Numbered from the stretch's first letter, positions 8,403 to 18,057 are shown. The stretch is 64,000 nucleotides of DNA from Winogradskyella litoriviva (GCF_013249065.1 NZ_JABRWQ010000001.1:372001-436000); one strand, 5' to 3'. The notes: generated from the letters alone by a model not told the origin. Program-made: numbers and translations.

Positions 8403-10034
8403 ATGAAGAAAATTTACTTTTTATTTATTGCTTTATTAATTTCTTCCTTAACATTTGGACAGAATTTATTAGTAAACGGAGATTTTGAAACTTGGACGGA
8501 TACAACTACTCCAGACAGTTGGACAAAAGCCGAAAACATTACTCAAGAAACTACTGAGATACATGGCGGCAGTAATTCTGCAAAACATACTGCGGATGGC
8601 ACAAAAGATTTAGGACAAACAATTACAGGTATTACTCCTGGAAACATGTATACAATTTCTTTATGGTATAAAGTTGAATCTGGTGACGATACAGATGCTA
8701 GAATCTGGAGTTACTGGAAAGATGCCTCTGACTCTAACATCTCTGATAATGCTGATGAATTAAGAGGTCCAAGTAATGGTTATTTTGATACTAATGGTAA
8801 TGCGTGGACAGAATATACAGTAACAATAGCAGCACCTGCTACTGCTACAAGTCTTTATTTTGAAGTAAGATCTTATGGAAGCGCAGTAGTATATTGGGAT
8901 GATTTTTCTGTTACGGAACAAGTTGTAACAACACCTTCTGTTGTAATCACTTCACCTAGTGATGGTCAAATTTTACCTCCAGGTACAACTACAACAGATA
9001 TAGCTTATAGTTTAACTAACGTACCTGCAACTGCTACAGTAGAAGTTACGGTAAATTCTGATGCACCTGTAGCTACTACAGACAACCCTGTAACTATTGT
9101 TACTGATAATAATATTCCATATACTGTAATTATTAATGTAATTGATGGTGGTACTACAATAGCTACTGACCAAGTAACATTTACTATAGCTTCTAATAAT
9201 CAAGTAGCAGATATTACTGCATTACGTGCTGGAACCGTTGGCGAATTTTATGAATTAACTGGCGAAGCAATCATTTCTTACATTGTTACAGAAGGTAATA
9301 GAAATCAAAAATACATTCAAGATGGTGGAGCAGGTATATTAATTGATGATACTGCAGGAACATTAAGTACTGCTTTTAGTATTGGTGATGGAATTACAGG
9401 TTTAGTAGGAGAATTATCTGAATATGCAGGAACACTTCAGTTTGTGCCTAGTGAAAATATTGCAATGGCATCTTCTACAGGTAACACGCTAACACCAATT
9501 GTTGTTAGTGCTTCAGAACTTATAACTAACGGTGAAACTTACGAAAGTAGACTTATTACATTAAACAATGTAACTTTTGAAGATACTGGTGTATTTGCAG
9601 ATAACACAAATTATAATGTAGCTGATGGCGCAGATGTAACTGTAGCTAGAGTTGCTTTTGGTGACGAAGACATTATTGGTACAGCTATCCCAACTGCTGT
9701 TTCAAGCATTACTGGTTTAGGTGGTGAATTTAACGGTACTTACCAAATATTTCCTAGATATGCTAGCGATATTGCAGCACCATTAAGTGTAAACAATTTT
9801 AATGCTAATTCATTTAGCTTATATCCTAACCCAACCAATACAGGTTTGGTCTCAATTTCTTCTACAAACAGCGATGCTATTTCTGTACAAGTATTTGATA
9901 TCTTAGGTAAGCAAGTAAAAAACGAAACTTTAACAGCTAGCACATTAAATGTGTCTAATTTAAAGTCTGGCGTTTATATCGTAAAAATTACTCAGAACAA
10001 TGCTTCTGTTACTAAAAAATTAGTAATTAAGTAA
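8403..10034 (+). CDS. Secreted multidomain protein with T9SS type A sorting domain
   Basis: The 543-residue protein has a Sec signal peptide (about 1-20, ending SSLTFGQ) and then a carbohydrate-binding-like jelly-roll region (about 21-170, starting NLLVNGDFETW). An Ig-like stretch (about 178-265, SVVITSPSDGQILPPG) follows, then an OB/DUF5689-like region (about 268-455). The C-terminal sorting domain begins at FSLYPNPTN (471-477) and ends KKLVIK. Such proteins pass through the type IX secretion system and are anchored at or released from the cell surface. No catalytic domain is evident, so binding or adhesion is the best guess. It stands alone with its own terminator. Confidence 0.82.
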   Translation: MKKIYFLFIALLISSLTFGQNLLVNGDFETWTDTTTPDSWTKAENITQETTEIHGGSNSAKHTADGTKDLGQTITGITPGNMYTISLWYKVESGDDTDARIWSYWKDASDSNISDNADELRGPSNGYFDTNGNAWTEYTVTIAAPATATSLYFEVRSYGSAVVYWDDFSVTEQVVTTPSVVITSPSDGQILPPGTTTTDIAYSLTNVPATATVEVTVNSDAPVATTDNPVTIVTDNNIPYTVIINVIDGGTTIATDQVTFTIASNNQVADITALRAGTVGEFYELTGEAIISYIVTEGNRNQKYIQDGGAGILIDDTAGTLSTAFSIGDGITGLVGELSEYAGTLQFVPSENIAMASSTGNTLTPIVVSASELITNGETYESRLITLNNVTFEDTGVFADNTNYNVADGADVTVARVAFGDEDIIGTAIPTAVSSITGLGGEFNGTYQIFPRYASDIAAPLSVNNFNANSFSLYPNPTNTGLVSISSTNSDAISVQVFDILGKQVKNETLTASTLNVSNLKSGVYIVKITQNNASVTKKLVIK

Positions 10035-10055
10035 GTATATTTCTTAATACATTTT

Positions 10056-10091
10056 AAAAGCGTAGCTCAATATTTAGAGCTACGCTTTTTT
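10056..10091 (+). terminator. Terminator after the T9SS cargo gene
   Basis: A perfect 13-bp stem (10056-10068 with 10077-10089, core GCGTAGCTC) with an 8-nt loop ends in a T run. It lies 22 bases after the stop codon. Confidence 0.88.
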
Positions 10092-10099
10092 ATTTTCCA

Positions 10100-10107
10100 T
10101 ACTTTTG
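10100..10107 (+). promoter_or_regulatory. -7 box directly in front of the LuxE-like gene
   Basis: The sequence TACTTTTG matches TAnnTTTG exactly and ends 4 bases before the ATG at 10112. If it is used, the transcript would begin at or within a few bases of the start codon. Confidence 0.45.
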
Positions 10108-10111
10108 CAAT

Positions 10112-11092
10112 ATGAAATTTAAAGACACTATTTTTAATATAAAATCTAATGCTGAATTTGAAGCAATAGCCTTAGAAGTATTTAAATTTCAGTTTAAAAA
10201 TAATAGAGTCTATAGGTCGTTTTGCGACTTACTTTACAAGCATCCTTCTGATGTAAAGTACATTGCTGACATTCCTTTTTTACCAATTCAGTTTTTTAAA
10301 TCGCGTGAAGTCTTAAGCTCTACTGCACCAATTCAAAAAACATTTTCAAGTTCTGGTACAACAGGAAGCATTACCAGTAAACATTTAATTACCGATTTAA
10401 AACTATATGAAGAAAGTTACTTAAAAGCTTTTAAGCACTTTTATGGCAATATTGAAGACTACGTAGTTTTAGCTTTATTACCCTCTTATTTAGAACGAGA
10501 CGGGTCTTCACTAATTTATATGGTTAATGATTTAATTGAAAAATCTAACAGAACTGAAAGTGGCTTTTACCTTAATAATCTTGAAGAATTAGCAAGCACG
10601 TTAAAAATGCTTGAAGCTAAACAACAAAAAACATTACTTATAGGTGTTTCCTTTGCCTTATTAGATTTGGTTGAAGCTTATCAACTTAATTTGGAGCATA
10701 CCACAATCATGGAAACAGGAGGAATGAAAGGCAGACGAAAAGAAATTATAAGACAAGAGCTTCACCAAATTCTTAAAACTGGCTTTAATGTTAACCAAAT
10801 TCATAGTGAATATGGAATGACAGAACTTCTAAGCCAAGCCTATTCTAAAGGCAATGGCATTTTTGAGTGTCCACCTTGGATGAAAATACTAACAAGGGAT
10901 ACAGAGGATGCGCTTACCATACAGCAACCAAACAAAACTGGTGGTATAAATGTTATTGATTTGGCGAACCTAAATTCATGCTCGTTTATTGCCACCCAAG
11001 ACTTGGGTAAAGTCAATGAAAACGGTGAGTTTGAAATTATTGGCAGGTTTGATAATTCTGATATTAGAGGCTGCAATTTAATGGCCCTTTAA
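10112..11092 (+). CDS. LuxE-like acyl-protein synthetase family protein
   Basis: This 326-residue protein belongs to the LuxE/PaaK-like adenylate-forming family (LuxE, PF04443). Its phosphate-binding loop TFSSSGTTGS lies at about residues 77-86. Other landmarks are METGGMKGRRKE and IHSEYGMTELLSQAY, the conserved adenylation region, and a C-terminal GRFDNSDIRGCNLM loop. LuxE activates fatty acids as acyl-AMP and transfers them to a protein or CoA thiol. No luxCDAB genes are nearby, so bioluminescence is not implied; in Flavobacteria this gene is usually solitary and its acyl substrate is unknown. A -7-like box sits right in front of the ATG. Confidence 0.82.
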   Translation: MKFKDTIFNIKSNAEFEAIALEVFKFQFKNNRVYRSFCDLLYKHPSDVKYIADIPFLPIQFFKSREVLSSTAPIQKTFSSSGTTGSITSKHLITDLKLYEESYLKAFKHFYGNIEDYVVLALLPSYLERDGSSLIYMVNDLIEKSNRTESGFYLNNLEELASTLKMLEAKQQKTLLIGVSFALLDLVEAYQLNLEHTTIMETGGMKGRRKEIIRQELHQILKTGFNVNQIHSEYGMTELLSQAYSKGNGIFECPPWMKILTRDTEDALTIQQPNKTGGINVIDLANLNSCSFIATQDLGKVNENGEFEIIGRFDNSDIRGCNLMAL

Positions 11093-11190
11093 TTTTTTTT
11101 TCAAAAAAGTGTAAGGATACGGATTTACAAACGACTTAATAATTGCTATGAAAAAGAAAGATTTTTCAATAGTTGATTGATTGGTTAGTG

Positions 11191-11221
11191 AGTGCCCAAA
11201 AGAAATTTTGGGCACTTTTTT
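11191..11221 (+). terminator. Strong terminator downstream of the LuxE-like gene
   Basis: AGTGCCCAAAA (11191-11201) pairs perfectly with TTTTGGGCACT (11206-11216) around a GAAA tetraloop and is followed by a T run. It lies about 100 bases after the LuxE-like stop. The intervening sequence contains only a 10-codon ATG frame at 11149 that I do not call a gene. Confidence 0.85.
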
Positions 11222-11234
11222 ATACAAACAATAA

Positions 11235-11270
11235 AAGACCAATCAGTTTAAAACTTAATTGGTCTTACTT
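11235..11270 (-). terminator. Terminator of tyrS, probably bidirectional
   Basis: AAGACCAAT (11235-11243) pairs with ATTGGTCTT (11258-11266). On the minus strand it follows the tyrS stop by about 25 bases and continues into TTTTATT; on the plus strand it continues into ACTTTTTT. Confidence 0.7.
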
Positions 11271-11291
11271 TTTTAAAAATTATAGAGAGAT

Positions 11292-12602
11292 TTACACAAT
11301 CTTTAGTAAAAAGTTAGTCTTCTTTCCTCTACTTATAATAATGTATTTATTATGTATTAAATCTTCAGAAGACAATATATAATCTTCCTTTACCTTTTCT
11401 TTATTAACGGCAACTGCATTTTCTTTCAATGCTCGTCTTGCATCTCCATTAGAACTTAAAAAACTGGTTTTAGCTGCTAAAGCACCAATCATATCTATAC
11501 CTTCACTAAACTCTGCCTCTGATACTTCTGCTTGTTTTACACCTTCAAAAACATCTAGAAATAATGCTTCAGGTAATTGCTTAATTTCATTCTTAAAATC
11601 TTTGCTAAACAATATTTGAGAAGCCTTAACAGCATTATCATAATCCTCCTGGCTATGTACAAAAACAGTAACCTCTTCTGCTAATCGCTTTTGTAATAAA
11701 CGTAAATGAGGCGTTTCCTTATGCTCAACGATTAAAGCATCAATAGTTTCTTTATCTAAAAAGGTAAAGATTTTAATATACTTTTCAGCATCCTCATCGG
11801 TTGTATTTAACCAAAACTGGTAAAATTTAAACACTGAAGTTTTATCTGCATCTAACCAAACATTACCACCTTCAGACTTTCCAAATTTAGAACCGTCTGC
11901 TTTAGTAATTAAAGGACAAGTCATGGCAAATGCTTTTGCTTGGTCTTCGCCATTGTGCATACGTCTTACTAATTCTGTACCTGTGGTAATATTTCCCCAT
12001 TGATCACTTCCTCCCATTTGTAATTTACAACCCATGGTTTTATACAAATGATGAAAATCGTAACCTTGTATTAATTGGTATGTAAATTCTGTAAAAGACA
12101 TACCAACATTTCCTTCGTCTCCACTTAAACGTTTTTTTACAGAATCTTTAGCCATCATATAATTTACCGTGATACGTTTACCAACGTCACGAGCAAAATC
12201 AATAAAACTAAAATTCTTCATCCAGTCATAATTATTTACTAAAACTGGTGCGTTTATTTCAGTAGAATCGAAATCTAAAAAACGAGATAATATTCTTTTA
12301 ATACCAGCAACATTATGAGCTAAAGTTGCTTCATCAAGTAAATTACGCTCATCACTTTTCCCTGATGGATCACCAATCATCCCAGTTGCTCCACCAACCA
12401 GAGCAATTGGTTTATGACCTGCTTTCTCTAAATGAACCAATAAAATAATTGGCACTAAACTACCAATGTGCAACGAGTCTGATGTAGGATCAAAACCAAT
12501 ATAGGCTGTTGTCATCTCTTTATCTAATTGCTCTTCAGTTCCTGGCATGATATCGTGCACCATTCCTCGCCAACGTAATTCTTCTACAAACTTATTTGCC
12601 AT
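11292..12602 (-). CDS. tyrS: Tyrosine--tRNA ligase
   Basis: The 436-residue class I aminoacyl-tRNA synthetase has the HIGS signature at residues 45-48 (HIGH equivalent) and KFGKS at 239-243 (KMSKS equivalent). The GGSDQWGNI tyrosine-pocket stretch is at about 197-205 and a C-terminal S4-like RNA-binding part ends the protein. It charges tRNA-Tyr in the cytoplasm. Length and motif spacing are normal for the bacterial TyrS form. It is monocistronic, with a plausible promoter just upstream and a terminator downstream. Confidence 0.97.
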   Translation of the reverse strand: MANKFVEELRWRGMVHDIMPGTEEQLDKEMTTAYIGFDPTSDSLHIGSLVPIILLVHLEKAGHKPIALVGGATGMIGDPSGKSDERNLLDEATLAHNVAGIKRILSRFLDFDSTEINAPVLVNNYDWMKNFSFIDFARDVGKRITVNYMMAKDSVKKRLSGDEGNVGMSFTEFTYQLIQGYDFHHLYKTMGCKLQMGGSDQWGNITTGTELVRRMHNGEDQAKAFAMTCPLITKADGSKFGKSEGGNVWLDADKTSVFKFYQFWLNTTDEDAEKYIKIFTFLDKETIDALIVEHKETPHLRLLQKRLAEEVTVFVHSQEDYDNAVKASQILFSKDFKNEIKQLPEALFLDVFEGVKQAEVSEAEFSEGIDMIGALAAKTSFLSSNGDARRALKENAVAVNKEKVKEDYILSSEDLIHNKYIIISRGKKTNFLLKIV

Positions 12603-12631
12603 TGTTTATTTAGTTTCAAAATTATTTTGCG

Positions 12632-12661
12632 CAAAGATATGTTTCCACTGTTAAAGACAAA
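12632..12661 (-). promoter_or_regulatory. Promoter of tyrS
   Basis: On the minus strand a TTTG (12658-12661) is followed after 18 bases by TATCTTTG (12632-12639), both matching the Bacteroidota -33/-7 consensus. The box lies 29 bases before the tyrS ATG. Confidence 0.6.
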
Positions 12662-12763
12662 AGACAATTTTAATTGAATTTATAATCTATAGTTTAAAAC
12701 GTCTTTGTTCTTATTAACAAAGTTCTAACAACAGAATAACTGTAAGATTTGTAAATTCGCCCA

Positions 12764-13783
12764 ATGATTTTAGTTACAGGTGGTACTGGTTTAGTTGGCT
12801 CGCATTTACTTTTTCAATTACTGAAAAATAATGCTAGTATACGTGCAATTTATAGAAACGAAAACACACTAAATCAAGTTAAACATGTATTTTCTTATTA
12901 TTCTGAAAATGCAGAAGCTTTATTTAATAAAATTGAATGGGTAAAAGCTGACCTTAATAATATTCCGCAACTTGAAATAGCTTTTAAGGGTATTACACAT
13001 GTCTATCATTGTGCTGCATTTGTGTCTTTTGAACCTAGTAAATATAAATTACTTAGAAAAATAAATATAGAAGGCACAGCTAACATTGTAAATTTAAGTA
13101 TTAACTATAATATTAAAAAGCTATGCTATGTAAGTTCTACTGCAACATTAGGACACCATAACAACCCTGAAAAACTAATAAATGAAAAAACTGAATGGAA
13201 TGCTGAGCATAATAACAGTAGTTATGCAATTACAAAATATGGTGCAGAACTGGAAGTTTGGCGTGGTACGCAAGAAGGTTTAAATGCTGTAATTGTAAAT
13301 CCTGGTATTATTTTAGGTGCTGGCTATTGGAATGGAGGAAGTAGCGGAAGTTTATTTAAAAGAATTAAAAACGGGCTTCCTTACTACACCTCTGGAATAA
13401 CAGGGTTTGTTAGTGTTTGGGATGTTGTTATTACTATGGAGCAATTAATGAATTGTACAATTAAAAATGAGCAGTTTATCTTAGTTTCAGACAACCTTAG
13501 TTATAAAAGTTTTTTTAAAGCAGCCGCAAAAGTCTTAAATGTAAAACCTCCAATAAAAGAGGCTAAACCTTGGCTATTAAATAGTGTTTGGCGCTTAGAT
13601 TGGATAAAAAGCAAACTATCTGGTAAACCTAGAAGGTTAACTAAACAAACCTCAAATTCTTTATTAAGTGTAAAAAAATATGATGCAACAAAAATAAAAA
13701 ATATCTTAAAATTCGAATTTAGCTCAATAAGTAAAACCATTGAAGAAGTTGGGTTATTATATCTTAAAGACCTTAAAAATTAA
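12764..13783 (+). CDS. NAD(P)-dependent epimerase/dehydratase (extended SDR)
   Basis: This 339-residue extended short-chain dehydrogenase has a Rossmann loop TGGTGLVGS at residues 5-13, a catalytic Ser in YVSSTATLG (about 122-130) and the Tyr154-x3-Lys158 pair in YAITK. It resembles the dihydroflavonol-4-reductase/3-beta-HSD-like branch. The substrate is not predictable; nucleotide sugars, sterol-like or quinone-related compounds are all possible. Its last 4 bases overlap the end of the convergent DUF4296 lipoprotein gene. A TAAATTCG box at 12752-12759 sits almost on the start codon. Confidence 0.85.
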   Translation: MILVTGGTGLVGSHLLFQLLKNNASIRAIYRNENTLNQVKHVFSYYSENAEALFNKIEWVKADLNNIPQLEIAFKGITHVYHCAAFVSFEPSKYKLLRKINIEGTANIVNLSINYNIKKLCYVSSTATLGHHNNPEKLINEKTEWNAEHNNSSYAITKYGAELEVWRGTQEGLNAVIVNPGIILGAGYWNGGSSGSLFKRIKNGLPYYTSGITGFVSVWDVVITMEQLMNCTIKNEQFILVSDNLSYKSFFKAAAKVLNVKPPIKEAKPWLLNSVWRLDWIKSKLSGKPRRLTKQTSNSLLSVKKYDATKIKNILKFEFSSISKTIEEVGLLYLKDLKN

Positions 13784-14238
13784 CCACCAACAAACCCTTT
13801 TTTATTAATCAGTCTTTTTATAGAATCCTTCTGTTTTTTCGCCTTCTCTCTTAAAGAATCATTTTGTTTTTGCTTATTTTCTGATTCTTCAATTCTTATA
13901 GCTTCATATTCCTCCTTTTCTTTTTCTAAACGAGCCTTCACTTTATCTACAATACTCTTGTAAACATCTGTCTCAAAACTGTAATACGTATTGCTTTCTG
14001 CAAATTGTAAACTATCTATATTATGCTTTGATAAAATATAATCTTGAGGAATAATACCATGTAGTTCTAACGTTTTTCTATTAACACCCTTTGCCGCGTT
14101 AACCATATAAACATCATACAAAAGCTCGGTCATTTGTGCTTTAGGAATTAAATTATCTGGTTTTTTAGGCTTATCCAAATTATCGCAGGCGATAAGCAAA
14201 ATTCCTAAAACTAATATTATACCTAAATGCTTTAACAT
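13780..14238 (-). CDS. DUF4296 lipoprotein
   Basis: The 152-residue protein has a lipoprotein signal peptide whose lipobox ends LLIACDN (Cys18). It is followed by a DUF4296 region (IPKAQMTELLYDVYMVNAA, then a helical stretch) and a charged K/E-rich coiled-coil tail. It is predicted to be membrane-anchored in the periplasm or outer membrane. It is the last gene of a tight operon after a polyprenol glycosyltransferase gene and pyrC (1-base gap to pyrC), an arrangement common in Flavobacteriia. The function is unknown. Confidence 0.85.
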   Translation of the reverse strand: MLKHLGIILVLGILLIACDNLDKPKKPDNLIPKAQMTELLYDVYMVNAAKGVNRKTLELHGIIPQDYILSKHNIDSLQFAESNTYYSFETDVYKSIVDKVKARLEKEKEEYEAIRIEESENKQKQNDSLREKAKKQKDSIKRLINKKGFVGG

Positions 14239-14239
14239 T

Positions 14240-15583
14240 CTATCTATTAAAAGTTAATCGTTGTCCGGCTTTAACATCTAAAACCTTAAAATTATTATAC
14301 GCCAATTGTCCATTAACAAAGGTGTGCGTAATTCTACTTTTAAAAGTACTACCCTCAAATGGCGACCAACCACATTTATATAAGATATTACTTTTATTAA
14401 CTGTCCAAGGGCTTTGTGGGTCTACAATAACCAAATCTGCATAATAACCTTCCTTTATATAGCCTCTTTTTTCTACATTAAATAGTATGGCAGGATTATG
14501 ACATGCCTTCTCTACAATTTTTTCTACGGAGATTTTACCTTGATGATGCGCTTCTAATAAAGCGACCAATGCATGTTGCACTAAAGGTCCACCAGAAGGT
14601 GCTTTAGTATATGGATTATTTTTCTCTTCAAGCGTGTGAGGTGCATGATCTGTAGCAATAACATCTATTCTATCATCTAACAAAGCTTTCCAGAGTTGGT
14701 CTCTATCTTTAGATGTTTTCACTGCTGGATTCCATTTTATATGACTTCCTTTTTTAGCATAATCTTGATCTGAAAACCATAAATGATGTACACATACCTC
14801 GGCCGTTATTTTTTTATCTTTTAAAGGAATTTTATTTGTAAACAAGCTTGTTTCTTTCCCAGTTGATAAATGAAATACATGTAGCCTTGCTCCTGTTTTT
14901 TTAGCTAATTCTATGGCTTTTGAAGATGATAAATAGCAAGCCTCTTCACTACGTATAATGGGATGCATTTCCATAGGAATATCATCACCGTATTCTTCTT
15001 TATACTTTGCTAAATTTTCTTTAATAGTTGCCTCATCTTCACAATGCACAGAAATCACCATATCTGTACTGGAAAATATTTTTTCAATCACCTTTGGGTC
15101 ATCAACTAACATATTTCCTGTAGAAGACCCTAAAAAAAGTTTTAAGCCTGCAACGGTTTTGGGATTAACTTTTAAAATTTCCTCTAAATTATCGTTAGTT
15201 CCACCAAACATAAAAGAATAGTTTGCATAAGATGAATCTGCTGCAATAGCAAATTTTTCTTCTAACTTTTCTACAGTTGTAGTTTGAGGATTAGTATTTG
15301 GCATTTCAATAAACGAAGTAATTCCTCCTGCTAATGCTGCTCTCGATTCAGATTCAATATTAGCCTTATGTGTTAAGCCTGGCTCTCTAAAATGTACTTG
15401 GTCGTCAATCATTCCTGGTAATACATAATTACCTTCGGCATCAATTACAGTCATATCAGCTGACTTAACACTAATAGAAATATCTATTTTCTTAATAATG
15501 TTATCTTCTATAAGAATATCGCCTTCTACAATCTTTCCTTCGTTAACAATTTTTGCGTTTTTAATAAGCGTCTGTCGATTCAT
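14240..15583 (-). CDS. pyrC: Dihydroorotase, Bacteroidota type
   Basis: The 447-residue amidohydrolase catalyses the reversible cyclisation of carbamoyl aspartate to dihydroorotate in pyrimidine synthesis. Visible landmarks are [15 protein letters not shown] (metal-site strand), [11 protein letters not shown] (metal-bridging carboxylated Lys), VHCEDE, HVFHLST and IATDHAPHT (catalytic Asp). The usual HxH of strand 1 reads Gln62-Val-His64. This Q is typical of the Bacteroidota subgroup and is not by itself a sign of inactivity. The gene is in the middle of a three-gene operon (6 bases after the glycosyltransferase, 1 base before the DUF4296 gene). Confidence 0.92.
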   Translation of the reverse strand: MNRQTLIKNAKIVNEGKIVEGDILIEDNIIKKIDISISVKSADMTVIDAEGNYVLPGMIDDQVHFREPGLTHKANIESESRAALAGGITSFIEMPNTNPQTTTVEKLEEKFAIAADSSYANYSFMFGGTNDNLEEILKVNPKTVAGLKLFLGSSTGNMLVDDPKVIEKIFSSTDMVISVHCEDEATIKENLAKYKEEYGDDIPMEMHPIIRSEEACYLSSSKAIELAKKTGARLHVFHLSTGKETSLFTNKIPLKDKKITAEVCVHHLWFSDQDYAKKGSHIKWNPAVKTSKDRDQLWKALLDDRIDVIATDHAPHTLEEKNNPYTKAPSGGPLVQHALVALLEAHHQGKISVEKIVEKACHNPAILFNVEKRGYIKEGYYADLVIVDPQSPWTVNKSNILYKCGWSPFEGSTFKSRITHTFVNGQLAYNNFKVLDVKAGQRLTFNR

Positions 15584-15589
15584 ATTGTT

Positions 15590-16312
15590 TTACTTAGCAA
15601 ATAAACTTTTTAATTTTAAATTAATAACACCAAAGATAGCCTCAGAAATAATACTACCACTCATTTTAGAGTTTCCTTTAGTTCTATCTTTAAAAATAAC
15701 TGGTATTTCTTTTATTATAAAGCCTTTTTTATGCGCCTTAAACTTCATTTCTATTTGAAACGCATAACCTATAAATTTTATCTTTTTTAGATTAATTGTT
15801 TCTAATACTTTTCTTTTATAACAGACAAATCCAGCTGTAGAGTCCTTTACTTTCATGCGCGTTATTAGTCTAACGTAACGAGATGCTCCATACGATAAAA
15901 GTATGCGAGACAAAGGCCAATTAACTACGGTAATACCTTTTACATATCTAGAGCCTACTGCTATATCTGCATTATCATTTGCACAGGCATCATATAATCT
16001 AACTAAGTCATCTGGATTATGTGAAAAATCAGCATCCATTTCAAAAATAAATTGATATGTTTTTTCTAAAGCCCACTCAAAACCTGCAATATAAGCTGTT
16101 CCTAATCCACTTTTTGCTTTACGTTCTAATAAAAATAACTGATCTTTAAATTCTTTTTGTAAGATTTTCACTTTTTCTCCAGTTTTATCCGGAGAATTAT
16201 CATCAACCACTAGAACATGAAAATCCTTTTCTTGAGAAAAAACAGCTCTTATGATGGCTTCAATGTTTTCAATCTCATTATATGTAGGTATTATAACAAC
16301 TGCGTCAGACAT
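15590..16312 (-). CDS. Polyprenol monophosphomannose synthase-like glycosyltransferase (GT2)
   Basis: This 240-residue single-domain GT-A enzyme has VIIPTYNEIENI at the N-terminus, VVDDNSPDKTG, the acidic EMDADFSHNPDDL (DxD-type) motif and VGSRYVKG. These match dolichol/polyprenol-phosphate mannosyltransferase (DPM1-like) proteins without the membrane domain. It would transfer a hexose from a nucleotide sugar to polyprenyl phosphate at the inner face of the inner membrane, supplying donors for protein or glycan glycosylation. It is the first gene of the operon with pyrC and the DUF4296 gene. Confidence 0.88.
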   Translation of the reverse strand: MSDAVVIIPTYNEIENIEAIIRAVFSQEKDFHVLVVDDNSPDKTGEKVKILQKEFKDQLFLLERKAKSGLGTAYIAGFEWALEKTYQFIFEMDADFSHNPDDLVRLYDACANDNADIAVGSRYVKGITVVNWPLSRILLSYGASRYVRLITRMKVKDSTAGFVCYKRKVLETINLKKIKFIGYAFQIEMKFKAHKKGFIIKEIPVIFKDRTKGNSKMSGSIISEAIFGVINLKLKSLFAK

Positions 16313-16564
16313 TAACTCTATTTTAAATACGCTCTTATTTTGCGTTTAGAATTTCAACAAAAATAAAGTTTTTAATGAATTATGAGTTCAAATTAACGTT
16401 TTCTATAGATACGTTTTATACATATCTTTATTATTTAAATAAATAATAAGTTTTAATGAATTTAGAATTCTTTTTATTGATAATTTAAAAACGGACAAAT
16501 GAGAATATTTCGTCATTTTTATATTTATTTGGTATAAGCTTAATATTCTTTATAATTTAGCCAC

Positions 16565-17215
16565 ATGCGAAACTATTTTACATACGATTGGTTTACTATT
16601 TTTACTATCATAGGATTATGTAGCATTGTTATTGCTAAATATTTAAACACACTTAGATTTAATGATTTTATCTATGTTTTAGGAAATTCTAAATATTTAA
16701 ACATTTATAGTAAGGATCAAAAATTTATTGATCATTTTGATAGTTTTTTATTTATCAACCTCAGCCTATCGCTAAGCATATTTATACATTTTGCTTATTC
16801 TACTTTTGTAGCGCCTTTAGATTTTGAACTTATTTCTTTTTTAAAAATACTATTTACTGTTTCTACTCTTATTGTTATAAAAACACTTATAGAGCGCCTT
16901 ATTGGTAGTCTTTTTGAAATAGACAGCCTAATGGATCATTACTTATTTCAAAAAACAACATTCAAAAACTTATCTGGCATTGTCTTTTTAATTACCAACT
17001 TATTTCTGTTGTACACTAAAACATACAATGACATTGCCATTACCGTAGCGTTTTCATTAGTTTGCCTTATAAATCTTATAGGGTTTTTAAACTCATATAA
17101 AACGTATCAAAAACTAATTAATCCTAATTTTTTCTATTTTTTGTTGTATCTTTGCGCTCTCGAAATTGGGCCTTATGTACTTTTATATAAGGTTTTTAGA
17201 GAATATAACGGTTAA
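16565..17215 (+). CDS. DUF4271 integral membrane protein
   Basis: The 216-residue protein has five or six hydrophobic segments and the N-terminal pattern of DUF4271 (RFNDFIYVLGNSKYLNIYSKD). It is an inner-membrane protein of unknown function, and in Flavobacteria it is regularly found just upstream of hemD, as here (16-base gap). Co-transcription with hemD is likely. A TATAATTT-like box lies close to the start. No catalytic motif was recognised. Confidence 0.82.
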   Translation: MRNYFTYDWFTIFTIIGLCSIVIAKYLNTLRFNDFIYVLGNSKYLNIYSKDQKFIDHFDSFLFINLSLSLSIFIHFAYSTFVAPLDFELISFLKILFTVSTLIVIKTLIERLIGSLFEIDSLMDHYLFQKTTFKNLSGIVFLITNLFLLYTKTYNDIAITVAFSLVCLINLIGFLNSYKTYQKLINPNFFYFLLYLCALEIGPYVLLYKVFREYNG

Positions 17216-17231
17216 AACAAAAGGTTTACGT

Positions 17232-17981
17232 ATGAAAGTGAAAACGATTTTAGTATCACAACCAGAGCCTAAAATAGAGAACTCGCCTTACTTTGATTTG
17301 CAAGAGAAACAAAAAGTTAAGGTGGACTTTAGACCCTTTATTCATGTTGAAGGCGTATCCTCTAAGGATATAAGACAACAAAAAGTTGATCTTAGCAAAA
17401 TTACAGCCATTATACTTACAAGTAGAAATTCAGTAGATCACTTTTTTAGAGTAGCAGATGAAATGCGTTTTAAAGTGCCTGATTCTATGAAGTATTTTTG
17501 TCAATCTGAAGCTGTTGCTTATTATTTACAGAAATATGTAGTCTACAGAAAACGTAAAATTTATGTAGGTAAACGTACATTTGAAGACTTAATTCCACTT
17601 ATTAAAAAATACAAAGACGAGTCATTCTTATTACCTACAACAGATAAAGTAAAACCAATTATACCTCAAATTTTAGACGATTTAGGTGTAAAATGGAAAC
17701 AAGCTACGTTTTACAGAACAGTAATTAGTGATTTATCTGATTTATCTAATGTTACTTATGATATTTTGGTGTTTTTTAGTCCTTCTGGTATAGAATCACT
17801 ATTTCATAATTTCCCAGATTTTAAGCAAAATGAAACTCGTATTGCTGTATTTGGTAACACAACAGTAAAAGCGGTTAAGGAAAAAGGGTTACGTGTAGAT
17901 ATTTCTGCACCAACGCCTGAAACACCTTCTATGACCATGGCATTACAAAAGTATATTGATGCTGTTAATAAAGGGAAATAG
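17232..17981 (+). CDS. hemD: Uroporphyrinogen-III synthase
   Basis: The 249-residue protein starts at ATG 17232 (MKVKTILVSQPEP). An in-frame ATG at 17166 would overlap the upstream gene and is not used in my call. HemD cyclises hydroxymethylbilane to uroporphyrinogen III in tetrapyrrole synthesis. Recognisable parts are AIILTSRNSVDHFF, the second-domain VFFSPSGIESLF and the C-terminal PTPETPSMTMAL. Sequence conservation in this family is low, but the order of elements and the DUF4271 neighbour support the call. Confidence 0.9.
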   Translation: MKVKTILVSQPEPKIENSPYFDLQEKQKVKVDFRPFIHVEGVSSKDIRQQKVDLSKITAIILTSRNSVDHFFRVADEMRFKVPDSMKYFCQSEAVAYYLQKYVVYRKRKIYVGKRTFEDLIPLIKKYKDESFLLPTTDKVKPIIPQILDDLGVKWKQATFYRTVISDLSDLSNVTYDILVFFSPSGIESLFHNFPDFKQNETRIAVFGNTTVKAVKEKGLRVDISAPTPETPSMTMALQKYIDAVNKGK

Positions 17982-18008
17982 TTATTAAACAAGTCGATTA
18001 AAACATAA

Positions 18009-18041
18009 AAAAAGCGATTCTATGATTAGAATCGCTTTTTT
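18009..18041 (+). terminator. Bidirectional terminator between hemD and pckA
   Basis: A perfect 14-bp stem (18009-18022 with 18027-18040, core GCGATTCTA) with a 4-nt loop, flanked by A and T runs, serves both convergent genes. Confidence 0.88.
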
Positions 18042-18057
18042 CTTTTTATATCTAATA

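Noticed and set aside
10112..11092. Bioluminescence function for the LuxE-like protein
   Set aside because: No luxC, luxD, luxA or luxB homologues are present in the window, and the family is broader than light production.
11173..11382. 69-codon frame from an ATG after the LuxE-like gene, running into tyrS
   Set aside because: It spans two terminator hairpins and the end of tyrS on the other strand; the apparent protein is a translation of these hairpins.
17166..17231. Extended N-terminus for uroporphyrinogen-III synthase from ATG 17166
   Set aside because: It overlaps the upstream DUF4271 gene by 50 bases and adds 22 residues not expected in the family; the start at 17232 fits better.
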